NCBI RefSeq assembly: GCF_000012965.1
Contig: NC_007575.1
Span: forward strand, 1,612,001 to 1,676,000
Length of the DNA stretch: 64,000 nt
Reading direction: 5' to 3'
Source of the DNA: Sulfurimonas denitrificans DSM 1251
GTDB lineage: Bacteria; Campylobacterota; Campylobacteria; Campylobacterales; Sulfurimonadaceae
Below, piece after piece: positions 8,112-15,185 of this stretch; within the stretch, counting starts at the first letter, position 1, and each line of letters opens with the position of its first letter. A program made the translations under genes and the position numbers. The notes under the pieces were generated by a model. That model did no database searches. It was not told where the DNA came from and saw only the letters and a list, made by a program, of their open reading frames with translations.

Positions 8112-10082
8112 ATGAAAAAAAGTGTAATTGGTATATCTATAGCGACATCTATGCTCCTAGCGGAGAGTTTTACGCTTGGGCAAGTGAGTGTGTTTGAAAA
8201 TATTAAAGATATAAATCTATTTGAGCAGAGTATCTCATCTGAAGTGATTTCACAAAACAGCTCAGATACGGTCTCAGAAGCACTAGATAATATTAGCGGT
8301 GTAACCCAAGATACTCAAGGTGCTCGCACTGAATCAACACTGCACATAAGAGGTTTTGATGCAAAAAGAGTTGGAGTTTTTATAGATGGTATTCCTGTTT
8401 ATGTTCCTTATGATGGAAACTTTGATTATGCACGATTTTTAACAACAGACATTGCCTCTATTGATGTATCAAAAGGGTACTCCTCTGTAGTTTATGGAGG
8501 AGCAAATATGGGAGGTGTTGTAAATATCGTCTCAAAAAAGCCTACAAAAGAGTTTGAGGGGAGTGTTAAAGGCAAGATTGTCTTAGATTCAGATGGCAAA
8601 ATGGCAAGACATGTAGAGAGCCTAAACGCTGGTTCAAGACAAAATAACTTTTACGTGCAGCTAGGTGCTAGCTATAGCAAACAAGACCATTTTAGGCTTA
8701 GTGATGATTATGAAGCATCCCCAACGCAACCAGAAGGAGACAGACTTCGCTCTGAGGCAGAGGATAAAAAAGTAAGCTTAAAAGCTGGATATGTAGCAGA
8801 TGATGGTAGCGAGATCGCTATCTCTTATGCTAATCAACAAGGAGAAAAACAGCAGCCACCAGTGACAGATACGACTTTTGCAAAAAACAAAGATTGGGAT
8901 TGGCCATATTGGGATAAAGAGACTATCTCCATTACAGGGCAAAAAAACTTCAATTCAAGTTATGTAAAAGCCTTGGCATATTTTGATAAAAGCAAAAATT
9001 CAATTTACTCTTACGATAACGCTACTTTTAGCGCTATAACAAAAAACTGGGCGTTTAAAAGCCGATATGATGATTATAGTTACGGAGCCCGTTTAGAATA
9101 TGGGGTTGAACTTGGAGATAACTTCCTAAAAGCAGCAGCAAGCTACAAAAAAGATGTACACCGCGCTTACGATAAAAACAAAACAACAGATGTTGAATCT
9201 TTAGTTGAGAGATATGAAGACAACACCATCTCTCTTGGCTTGGAGGATGTTTACTCAATCACATCAAAGCTTGAATTTCTAGCGGGTGTGAGTTATGACA
9301 GAAAAGAAGCAGATGAGATTTATGACACAAACACCGCTTATCTGAATATGTTAGCTCTTGAAGTAGAGGACTCTTTTGCACCTCAAGCTGCTCTAATCTA
9401 CTCACTTGATGAGAGTTCAAAAGTAAAGGTGAGCATCTCAAGAAAAACATATATGCCAACCATGAAAGATAGATACTCAAGAAAATTCAACTCTTATGTG
9501 CCAAATGTAGAGCTTAAAAATGAGGCAGCTACAAACTATGAGCTTAGTTATCTAAAAAAATATGACGCGCTAACATCAAGAGTAAATCTATTTTTTACAA
9601 GAGTTGAAGATGCAATTCAAAGTGTAGTTTTTGCTTCAAATCCTGCATACAATCAAAACAAAAATGTAGGAACATTCGAGCACAGAGGCGTTGAACTGGA
9701 GCTAAATTACAAAACTGATACTCTTGAAGTTGGAGGGAACTACACATATATAAGTGTTAAAAGCAGAGGCGACAACGGTGTAGAAATCATAGATGTACCA
9801 AAACATCAACTCTTTACTTTTGCACAAATAGAGGTGGCAAAATATGTATCGCTGTATGCCAACATGAAGTTTAGAGATGGCGCTTACGAAAACAAACTAA
9901 ATGGCACTTATGTAACAAATCCAAATTTTACAACATTTGATTTAAAAGTGATTTATGAGCCAACAAAAGCCATCACAGCAGAGATTGGTGTAAAAAATTT
10001 GACAGACGAACTTGTAAGATATGACATGGCATATCCAATGGCAGGGCGAGAATATTTTGCTACAATGAACTATAAATTTTAA
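8112..10082 (+). CDS. TonB-dependent outer-membrane receptor 2
   Basis: A 656-residue receptor with a signal peptide (about 1-18), a probable TonB box just after it (LGQVSVFE), a plug at about 40-150 (ALDNISGVTQDTQGAR, LHIRGFDAKRVGVFIDGIP, SIDVSKGYSSVVYGG, GGVVNIVSKKP) and a 22-strand-type barrel that ends YFATMNYKF. The plug is more canonical than in receptor 1 and looks like vitamin B12 or siderophore receptors, so the two are not recent duplicates. It lies 25 bases after the Mop gene and 9 bases before the second methyltransferase. It is energised by the TonB system upstream; the ligand is inferred only from the neighbours. Confidence 0.9.
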   Translation: MKKSVIGISIATSMLLAESFTLGQVSVFENIKDINLFEQSISSEVISQNSSDTVSEALDNISGVTQDTQGARTESTLHIRGFDAKRVGVFIDGIPVYVPYDGNFDYARFLTTDIASIDVSKGYSSVVYGGANMGGVVNIVSKKPTKEFEGSVKGKIVLDSDGKMARHVESLNAGSRQNNFYVQLGASYSKQDHFRLSDDYEASPTQPEGDRLRSEAEDKKVSLKAGYVADDGSEIAISYANQQGEKQQPPVTDTTFAKNKDWDWPYWDKETISITGQKNFNSSYVKALAYFDKSKNSIYSYDNATFSAITKNWAFKSRYDDYSYGARLEYGVELGDNFLKAAASYKKDVHRAYDKNKTTDVESLVERYEDNTISLGLEDVYSITSKLEFLAGVSYDRKEADEIYDTNTAYLNMLALEVEDSFAPQAALIYSLDESSKVKVSISRKTYMPTMKDRYSRKFNSYVPNVELKNEAATNYELSYLKKYDALTSRVNLFFTRVEDAIQSVVFASNPAYNQNKNVGTFEHRGVELELNYKTDTLEVGGNYTYISVKSRGDNGVEIIDVPKHQLFTFAQIEVAKYVSLYANMKFRDGAYENKLNGTYVTNPNFTTFDLKVIYEPTKAITAEIGVKNLTDELVRYDMAYPMAGREYFATMNYKF

Positions 10083-10091
10083 AGGATAAAA

Positions 10092-10919
10092 ATGTTTCTA
10101 GACCCTATAGATTTTGCTTCGATGTATAAAAAACATAAAAGCAGTACTATTTTTAAAGGTAAAAAGAGTGAAGATTGGGACAAAAAATCAAAAGAGATGG
10201 CTCCTAGAATGCAGAAGTCATCTTATGTTGAGGATTTTATATCAAGAATGGATATATCTGAAGATGATACTGTTTTAGACATTGGCTGTGGTCCAGGGAC
10301 TTTAGCCATTCCTCTTGCCAAAATGGTAAAAGAGGTTGTAGCTATTGATTTTTCAGCTCAGATGCTACAGGAGCTTCAGGCTTACGCAAAAAGAGAGGGG
10401 ATTACAAATATCAAGACCCATCTTATAGGCTGGGATGATGACTGGAGTCATTTGCCACAAGTTGATATCGCTGTTGCATCAAGAAGTATGGAAGTAATAG
10501 ATATTGAAAAAGCATTGCAAAAAATGAGTTCTCAAGCGAAAAAAGCCTCTTACTTGACATATAAAACTGGCGGAAGTTTTGTAGATATGGAAATTTTAGA
10601 TTTTATAGGTAAAAAAATTATCACTAAACCAGATTTTTGGTATATACCTCTGCTGCTCTACAAAGATGGTTATTTTCCTTATATCGACTATATTCCAACA
10701 AAAGATGGAAGTGTTAAATACTCAAGCGCTGAGGAGTTTGTAACATCTCTTATCTGGAGCATTGGCTCTTTGGATGAGATTCAACAGCAAAAGGCAAGAG
10801 AGTACTATAAGTTACATGTAAAAGAGAACAACGCACCAAAACCTTCTATGTGGGCATTTATAGCATGGAGCAGCCATAAACAAGAGATGATTGGGTGCAA
10901 ACTCAGTTCATATAACTAA
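10092..10919 (+). CDS. Class I SAM-dependent methyltransferase (second of the locus)
   Basis: A 275-residue methyltransferase with a clear motif I (VLDIGCGPGTLAIPLA, about 60-75), motif II EVVAIDFSAQML, and DIAVASRSMEVID in the motif IV position. The C-terminal 110 residues have no obvious catalytic motif and may form the substrate-binding part (FWYIPLLLYKDGYFPYIDYI). It differs from the methyltransferase at 4921 in length and sequence. It follows receptor 2 by 9 bases, so it is almost certainly co-transcribed. Some relatives in Campylobacterota and Deltaproteobacteria lie next to TonB receptor genes; their substrates are not known to me. Confidence 0.78.
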   Translation: MFLDPIDFASMYKKHKSSTIFKGKKSEDWDKKSKEMAPRMQKSSYVEDFISRMDISEDDTVLDIGCGPGTLAIPLAKMVKEVVAIDFSAQMLQELQAYAKREGITNIKTHLIGWDDDWSHLPQVDIAVASRSMEVIDIEKALQKMSSQAKKASYLTYKTGGSFVDMEILDFIGKKIITKPDFWYIPLLLYKDGYFPYIDYIPTKDGSVKYSSAEEFVTSLIWSIGSLDEIQQQKAREYYKLHVKENNAPKPSMWAFIAWSSHKQEMIGCKLSSYN

Positions 10920-10966
10920 AAATATTTTACTATTTGCCGATTTGTAAACAAATTTAGGAGTTTTAT

Positions 10967-11527
10967 ATGAACACTTCATACTCACTTAACGCTTACAAAT
11001 CTCATGATTTAAATATATCGATGAAAACATCTAGTGGCGATGTCATAAAGATGGATTTTGCAAATGAGAGTTCATTCTCCATGAACTCTCAAAAAAATTC
11101 GCAAGGCTCAAAAGATGAGCTTAGTTTCTCTTCAATGCAATCTTTTAACTACTCTATAAAATCTAACGGCATAGATGAGCAGGACAAAAAGGAGATTGAA
11201 GCTTTTATGAAAATAGCTCAACCTTACATAGATAGCTTTTTAGAGGAGTTAAGCGCTGAAGCGCCCTCTTCTCCTGTTACAAAGTTGGCACATGATATAG
11301 CCTCTATATTTGAGCCAAATAAAGCAAGAGATGAAAACAGTAAAAACTACATCAAAACAAATATAGTAGAGATGTTTGACAACTCCCTACAAAAATTAAA
11401 ACTACCACAAGATTCACAAACAGCAGATGCTAATGAGATGATGGAGAAGATTTTTGAAAATGCAAAAAATCTTTTAGAAAAAACGCTCCAAGAGTTTAAT
11501 GAGTTCAATAAAAAAATATACGCTTAA
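10967..11527 (+). CDS. Hypothetical protein, Ser/Lys-rich with helical C terminus
   Basis: A 186-residue protein I do not recognise with confidence. The first 75 residues are rich in Ser, Asn and Lys (MNTSYSLNAYKSHDLNISMK, then short repeats of SFS/SMN type). The rest is predicted to be helical and acidic (QDKKEIEAFMKIAQPYIDSF, then EMMEKIFENAKNLLEKTLQEF). It has no signal peptide or membrane segment. TAGGAG lies 7 bases before the ATG. It is separated by 47 bases from the uptake locus and by 163 bases from nosL, so it may be a single-gene unit. Proteins of this look are common in Sulfurimonas-type genomes. Confidence 0.6.
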   Translation: MNTSYSLNAYKSHDLNISMKTSSGDVIKMDFANESSFSMNSQKNSQGSKDELSFSSMQSFNYSIKSNGIDEQDKKEIEAFMKIAQPYIDSFLEELSAEAPSSPVTKLAHDIASIFEPNKARDENSKNYIKTNIVEMFDNSLQKLKLPQDSQTADANEMMEKIFENAKNLLEKTLQEFNEFNKKIYA

Positions 11528-11690
11528 GAGAGTAAAAATCCCTACACTTTATTCATTAAAATTTCTTTTATGCTCTTTAGTTTAAGTAACAATACTTTTT
11601 ATATAAGAGCACTACTCCTTTTAAAACTTAACACTTACTTAACAATTATTTTGTAAGATTATACATATCATAAGAATAGGAGATATAAAA

Positions 11691-12389
11691 ATGAGTAAGT
11701 TTATTATGAGTTTTTTAGTGCTTGGCACTATGTTGTTCGGAGCTACGAGTGAGGAAAAACCTCAAAATAAAGAGATGGAGATGTTTCAAAGTGTGCCGAT
11801 GCAAAAGGCTACAATTCTTCAAAATGGCGAAACCAAGATGTATTGCCCTACATGTGGTATGACACTTCCTATGTTTTACAAAACAAATCATGCGGCAACA
11901 CATGGTGATCATACAGAGCAGTATTGCTCACTTCACTGTTTAGTTGAGACAAACGCAGAAAATAACAACTCTCTAAAAGATATCAAAGTTGTAGATACTA
12001 AGAGTCTAAAATTTATAGATGCAAAAAGCGCTCACTATGTAGTTGGAAGTAGCAAAAAAGGTACTATGAGCATGGTGAGTAAATATGCGTTTGAAAAAGC
12101 AGAGGATGCAAAAGCGTTTATATCTGAGTTTGGCGGAGAGCTCATGAATTTTGAACAAACTTATAAAGTTGCATCTATGGCTCTTGAGGGTGAGATGAAA
12201 ATGATAGCTCAAAAACAAGCTGACATGGCTAAAAATGGCGAGATGTTATATAATAAAATGTGCAAAAAAACAGATAAAAAATTTAGCTCAACAGCAGAGG
12301 CTAAAGCTTTTATAATGTCGGAGAACCTTTGTGAAGAGATGAAGGGTGTACAACTCCAAGCAGTCGGAATTTACTTACACCAAAGATAG
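11691..12389 (+). CDS. nosL: NosL-like copper-binding protein
   Basis: A 232-residue exported protein (signal peptide about 1-18, ending LFGAT). It carries the NosL signature: YCPTCGMTLPMFYKTNHAA (about 51-69), QYCSLHCLVE, and YVVGSSKKGTMS...KYAFEKAEDAKAFISEFGG. NosL binds Cu(I) and helps to mature nitrous oxide reductase. No other nos gene is near, so it may serve another cuproprotein. Met is frequent, as expected for a copper chaperone. The C-terminal 50 residues add GEMLYNKMCKK...LCEEMKGVQLQAVGIYL, which resembles a class I cytochrome c core whose CxxCH motif is missing. AGGAGA precedes the ATG. Confidence 0.85.
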   Translation: MSKFIMSFLVLGTMLFGATSEEKPQNKEMEMFQSVPMQKATILQNGETKMYCPTCGMTLPMFYKTNHAATHGDHTEQYCSLHCLVETNAENNNSLKDIKVVDTKSLKFIDAKSAHYVVGSSKKGTMSMVSKYAFEKAEDAKAFISEFGGELMNFEQTYKVASMALEGEMKMIAQKQADMAKNGEMLYNKMCKKTDKKFSSTAEAKAFIMSENLCEEMKGVQLQAVGIYLHQR

Positions 12390-12580
12390 ATATTTACAAC
12401 CTGACTTTAGAAGTAAAACGCAAACAGTTTGCACCTATGAACTGCAAACTTTAACTAAAGAGTTCACTAATGGTGAGCTCTTTGAAAAGCTCTCTAAAAA
12501 TCTGAAAAATTCAATAAAAAACTATATGCTTCAATTTTTACTACAATTAAAGTATTTTTAAGAATTATTAGCTTATTATT

Positions 12581-12604
12581 CGTTATATCAATAAAGACAT
12601 AAAG
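12581..12604 (+). promoter_or_regulatory. Weak ModE-like site in the nosL-rho gap
   Basis: CGTTATAT, 8 bases, then ACATAAAG: the first half is a perfect ModE half-site, the spacing is the same as in the box at 4878, and the second half differs from ACATAACG at one of its last three bases only. No protein gene follows closely. In AT-rich DNA this could be chance; the reason for listing it is the shared geometry with the box in the uptake locus. Confidence 0.25.
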
Positions 12605-12629
12605 AATAAAAGATAGTTAAATAACTCTT

Positions 12630-12665
12630 CAAAAGATAGCAAATTATTAACTTTGCTATCTTTTG
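12630..12665. terminator. Strong 14-bp hairpin, probable bidirectional terminator
   Basis: CAAAAGATAGCAAA (12630-12643) and its exact complement (12652-12665) flank an 8-base loop. The long perfect stem, with A-rich and T-rich arms at its base, suits a terminator between nosL and rho that acts in either direction. A second hairpin begins directly at its right arm. Confidence 0.5.
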
Positions 12666-12684
12666 AGGCGTTTGCGCCTCAAAA
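12661..12684. repeat. Second hairpin overlapping the first
   Basis: TTTTGAGGCG and CGCCTCAAAA form a perfect 10-bp stem around the tetraloop TTTG. Its left arm shares five bases with the preceding hairpin, so the two structures are mutually exclusive at the junction. This resembles attenuator or terminator/antiterminator geometry, but no leader peptide or ligand-binding domain is evident. Confidence 0.45.
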
Positions 12685-12685
12685 A

Positions 12686-12803
12686 TCTAGTGAAATTTTT
12701 TAATGTTTTGTATGCAATGATAAAAAAAGCTCTCCTCTCTTTAATCTCTTGTTATTTGCCCAAAACAAGCCTAGATACAGAGCAGACGAAAGATTTCACT
12801 AGA
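12686..12803. repeat. 11-bp inverted repeat enclosing about 96 bases
   Basis: TCTAGTGAAAT (12686-12696) and its exact complement ATTTCACTAGA (12793-12803) bracket a stretch with no credible gene; the longest frame here has no ribosome site. Together with the two hairpins on its left it fills most of the 615-base gap between nosL and rho. It could be a structured small RNA or the remains of a small non-autonomous element. Confidence 0.35.
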
Positions 12804-12882
12804 ATAGAATCAACAAATAAACTACATGTAACTTGTAAATTCAAAATCAGCTACAAAAAAATTTAAATGAGACTATATGCAC

Positions 12883-12912
12883 TTGACAATAGAACTTTTA
12901 TTAGTGTAAAAT
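12883..12912 (+). promoter_or_regulatory. Sigma70-type promoter for rho
   Basis: TTGACA (12883-12888) and TAAAAT (12907-12912) are separated by 18 bases. Transcription would start about 85 bases before the rho ATG, leaving a leader that contains the short inverted repeat TGCAC/GTGCA. Rho leaders are often autoregulated in other bacteria, and this one could be. Confidence 0.55.
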
Positions 12913-13004
12913 TGCGTCATCAAAATATTTGAAACACACTTTCCCAATGCACTATAGAAAAATATCCCGCAGTGCAAAATCTAAAAAACTAAGGTAGCCA
13001 TTTT

Positions 13005-14348
13005 ATGAGCGAAATCGATTCACAGCAGCCTCGCAAAAGCATTAACAACAAAAGCAGCGCAAAGACAAGAACACACAAACCAGTAAAAGGTGTAAGTGTT
13101 GAAGATCTTCGCATCAAGAGTATTGAAGATTTAACAGCTATGGCTGTTGAACTAAACATAGAACAACCAAATGAGCTAAAACGCCAAGACCTCATCTTTG
13201 AGATATTAAAAGCACAAACAGAACAAGGCGGATTTATCCTCTTTAGCGGTATTTTAGAGATTATGCAAGATGGTTATGGTTTTATCCGCTCTATTGACAA
13301 GAGTTTTGATGAGAGTATAAACGATGCCTATGTATCAAATACGCAAATCAAACGCTTTGCTCTGCGTAACGGAGATGTTGTCACAGGGCAAGTTAGACCT
13401 CCTAAAGAGCAAGAGAGGTACTACGCACTTATTAAGATAGAAGCCGTTAATGGCCTTCCTCCTGAAGAGAGTAAAAAAAGACCTCTCTTTGAAAACCTCA
13501 CTCCACTTTATGCAACAGAACAAATCAAACTAGAATATAGAGAAAAAGGTCTAACTGGCCGTATGATGGACCTTTTTGCTCCTATTGGAAAGGGTCAGCG
13601 TGGACTTATCGTTGCACCTCCAAGAAGTGGTAAAACAGAGCTTTTAAAAGAGATTGCTCATGGTATCACGCATAATCATCCAGAGATAGATTTGATGGTT
13701 TTACTTGTTGATGAGAGACCTGAAGAGGTAACTGACATGGAGAGAAGTGTTAAGGGTGAAGTTTATAGCTCTACTTTTGATATGCCTGCAAAAAACCATG
13801 TAAAAGTGGCTGAAATGGTTATAGAAAAAGCAAAAAGACGCGTTGAGCTAGGTAAAAACGTTGTGATTTTACTTGACTCTATCACTCGTCTTGCACGTGC
13901 TTACAACACAGTTACTCCATCAAGCGGAAAAGTCTTAAGCGGTGGTGTTGATGCAAATGCTCTTCATAAACCAAAGAGATTTTTTGGAGCTGCTCGTAAT
14001 ATAGAAAATGGTGGAAGTTTAACTATCATCGCAACTGCACTTGTTGATACAGGAAGCAGAATGGATGAAGTTATCTTTGAAGAGTTCAAAGGTACTGGTA
14101 ACTCTGAGGTAATTCTTGACCGTAAAATTGCCGATAGAAGAATCTTCCCAGCTATTGATATATTAAAATCTGGAACGAGAAAAGATGAACTTCTAATAGG
14201 TCCTGAAGTTCTACAAAAAGTATTTATTCTACGTCAAATGATTCACAAACAAGACAATGAGATAGAAGCACTCAAATTTGTTTACACAACAATGGGTAAA
14301 AAACCTACAAATGAAGAATTTTTAGAAAGTATGAATACTAACCAATAG
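13005..14348 (+). CDS. rho: Transcription termination factor Rho
   Basis: A 447-residue hexameric RNA helicase that ends transcription. A basic, Asn/Ser-rich start (1-35) is followed by the Rho N-terminal helical domain ([14 protein letters not shown]), the cold-shock-like RNA-binding domain ([16 protein letters not shown], about 80-145) and the RecA-type ATPase with Walker [11 protein letters not shown] (about 203-212), [29 protein letters not shown] (Walker B) and the arginine-finger region. Length is slightly more than E. coli Rho (419) because of the N-terminal extension. It is followed by murI after 93 bases. This is a housekeeping gene with no oddities. Confidence 0.98.
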   Translation: MSEIDSQQPRKSINNKSSAKTRTHKPVKGVSVEDLRIKSIEDLTAMAVELNIEQPNELKRQDLIFEILKAQTEQGGFILFSGILEIMQDGYGFIRSIDKSFDESINDAYVSNTQIKRFALRNGDVVTGQVRPPKEQERYYALIKIEAVNGLPPEESKKRPLFENLTPLYATEQIKLEYREKGLTGRMMDLFAPIGKGQRGLIVAPPRSGKTELLKEIAHGITHNHPEIDLMVLLVDERPEEVTDMERSVKGEVYSSTFDMPAKNHVKVAEMVIEKAKRRVELGKNVVILLDSITRLARAYNTVTPSSGKVLSGGVDANALHKPKRFFGAARNIENGGSLTIIATALVDTGSRMDEVIFEEFKGTGNSEVILDRKIADRRIFPAIDILKSGTRKDELLIGPEVLQKVFILRQMIHKQDNEIEALKFVYTTMGKKPTNEEFLESMNTNQ

Positions 14349-14350
14349 CT

Positions 14351-14426
14351 ATGAATTGTTTAAATTCATTCTCGCCATTAGGCATAGCTTTAAGAAGAGA
14401 AATTTGCCAAGGAATTTACTTCCTTG
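14351..14426. other. Two small inverted repeats between rho and murI
   Basis: ATGAATT/AATTCAT (14351-14357 and 14363-14369, loop 5) follows the rho stop, and CAAGGAA/TTCCTTG (14408-14414 and 14420-14426, loop 5) precedes the murI ribosome site. Neither has a T-tract. They may be weak mRNA structures; read-through from rho into murI is possible. Confidence 0.3.
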
Positions 14427-14441
14427 ACAAAGGAGAATAAT

Positions 14442-15185
14442 ATGCGAGTTGGCGTATTTGACAGCGGAATTGGCGGACTTACAGTTGTAAAATCTCTTCT
14501 TGAGAATAAGCTCTTTGAAGAGATTATCTACTTTGGTGATACAGCTCGTGTGCCTTATGGTATAAAAGATAAATCAACTATCATACGTTACGCTATAGAG
14601 GCTGTTGAGTTTTTTAAAAACTTTGAACTTGACCTCATTATAGTTGCATGTAATACTGTGAGTGCTCACGCACTAAGCGAGATGAGGGAAGCTTCATCTT
14701 GCCCTGTAATTGGCGTTGTTGAAGCTGGTATCTTAGCGACGGCTAATGCCCTAAAAGATAAAAACTCTAATATATTAATCCTTGGAACAAAAGCTACCAT
14801 TAACTCAAAAGCTTATGAAATAGGCTTAAATGCCGAGGGCTTTAAAAATTTACAAGCAAAAGCTACTGGTCTTTTTGTACCAATAGTAGAAGAGGAGATT
14901 TATAGTGGTGAAATCTTGGATGCAACTATGAAGCACTATTTTAAAGAGATTCAAAAACCTGATGCAATTATCCTTGGTTGTACTCACTTTCCTCTAATCT
15001 CAGATGCTCTTCAAAGCTACTTCTCTAAAGAGAGCATACTAATACACTCAGGTGATGCAATAGTGGAATACTTGGAAAAAAGGTTTGAATTTAGCAAAAA
15101 ATACAAAGAGACAAAACTAGAATTTTTTGCATCAGAAAGTCCAGAAGCTCTAAAAAACATATCAAAAAAGTGGCTAAATATTTAA
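14442..15185 (+). CDS. murI: Glutamate racemase
   Basis: A 247-residue enzyme that converts L-glutamate to D-glutamate for peptidoglycan. It shows RVGVFDSGIGGLTVVKSL at the start, YFGDTARVPYGIKD, and the two catalytic cysteines in VACNTVSAHAL and ILGCTHFPLI. I chose the ATG at 14442 because AAAGGAG lies 6 bases upstream; a TTG-initiated frame 18 bases earlier has no such site. The length is normal for the family. The stop is directly followed by the kinase gene. Confidence 0.96.
   Translation: MRVGVFDSGIGGLTVVKSLLENKLFEEIIYFGDTARVPYGIKDKSTIIRYAIEAVEFFKNFELDLIIVACNTVSAHALSEMREASSCPVIGVVEAGILATANALKDKNSNILILGTKATINSKAYEIGLNAEGFKNLQAKATGLFVPIVEEEIYSGEILDATMKHYFKEIQKPDAIILGCTHFPLISDALQSYFSKESILIHSGDAIVEYLEKRFEFSKKYKETKLEFFASESPEALKNISKKWLNI

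Noticed and set aside
1-10919. Ferric-siderophore or cobalamin uptake locus
   Set aside because: Receptors and binding protein alone would allow it, but modD, a double-Mop protein and a ModE-like box point to molybdate or tungstate. Kept as the main alternative.
12346-12561. 71-codon frame overlapping the end of nosL
   Set aside because: Starts within nosL in another frame, no ribosome site, low-complexity Lys/Asn/Leu content; looks like AT-rich noise.
12663-12866. 67-codon frame in the nosL-rho gap
   Set aside because: It begins inside a hairpin, has no ribosome site, and its sequence has no protein-like pattern.
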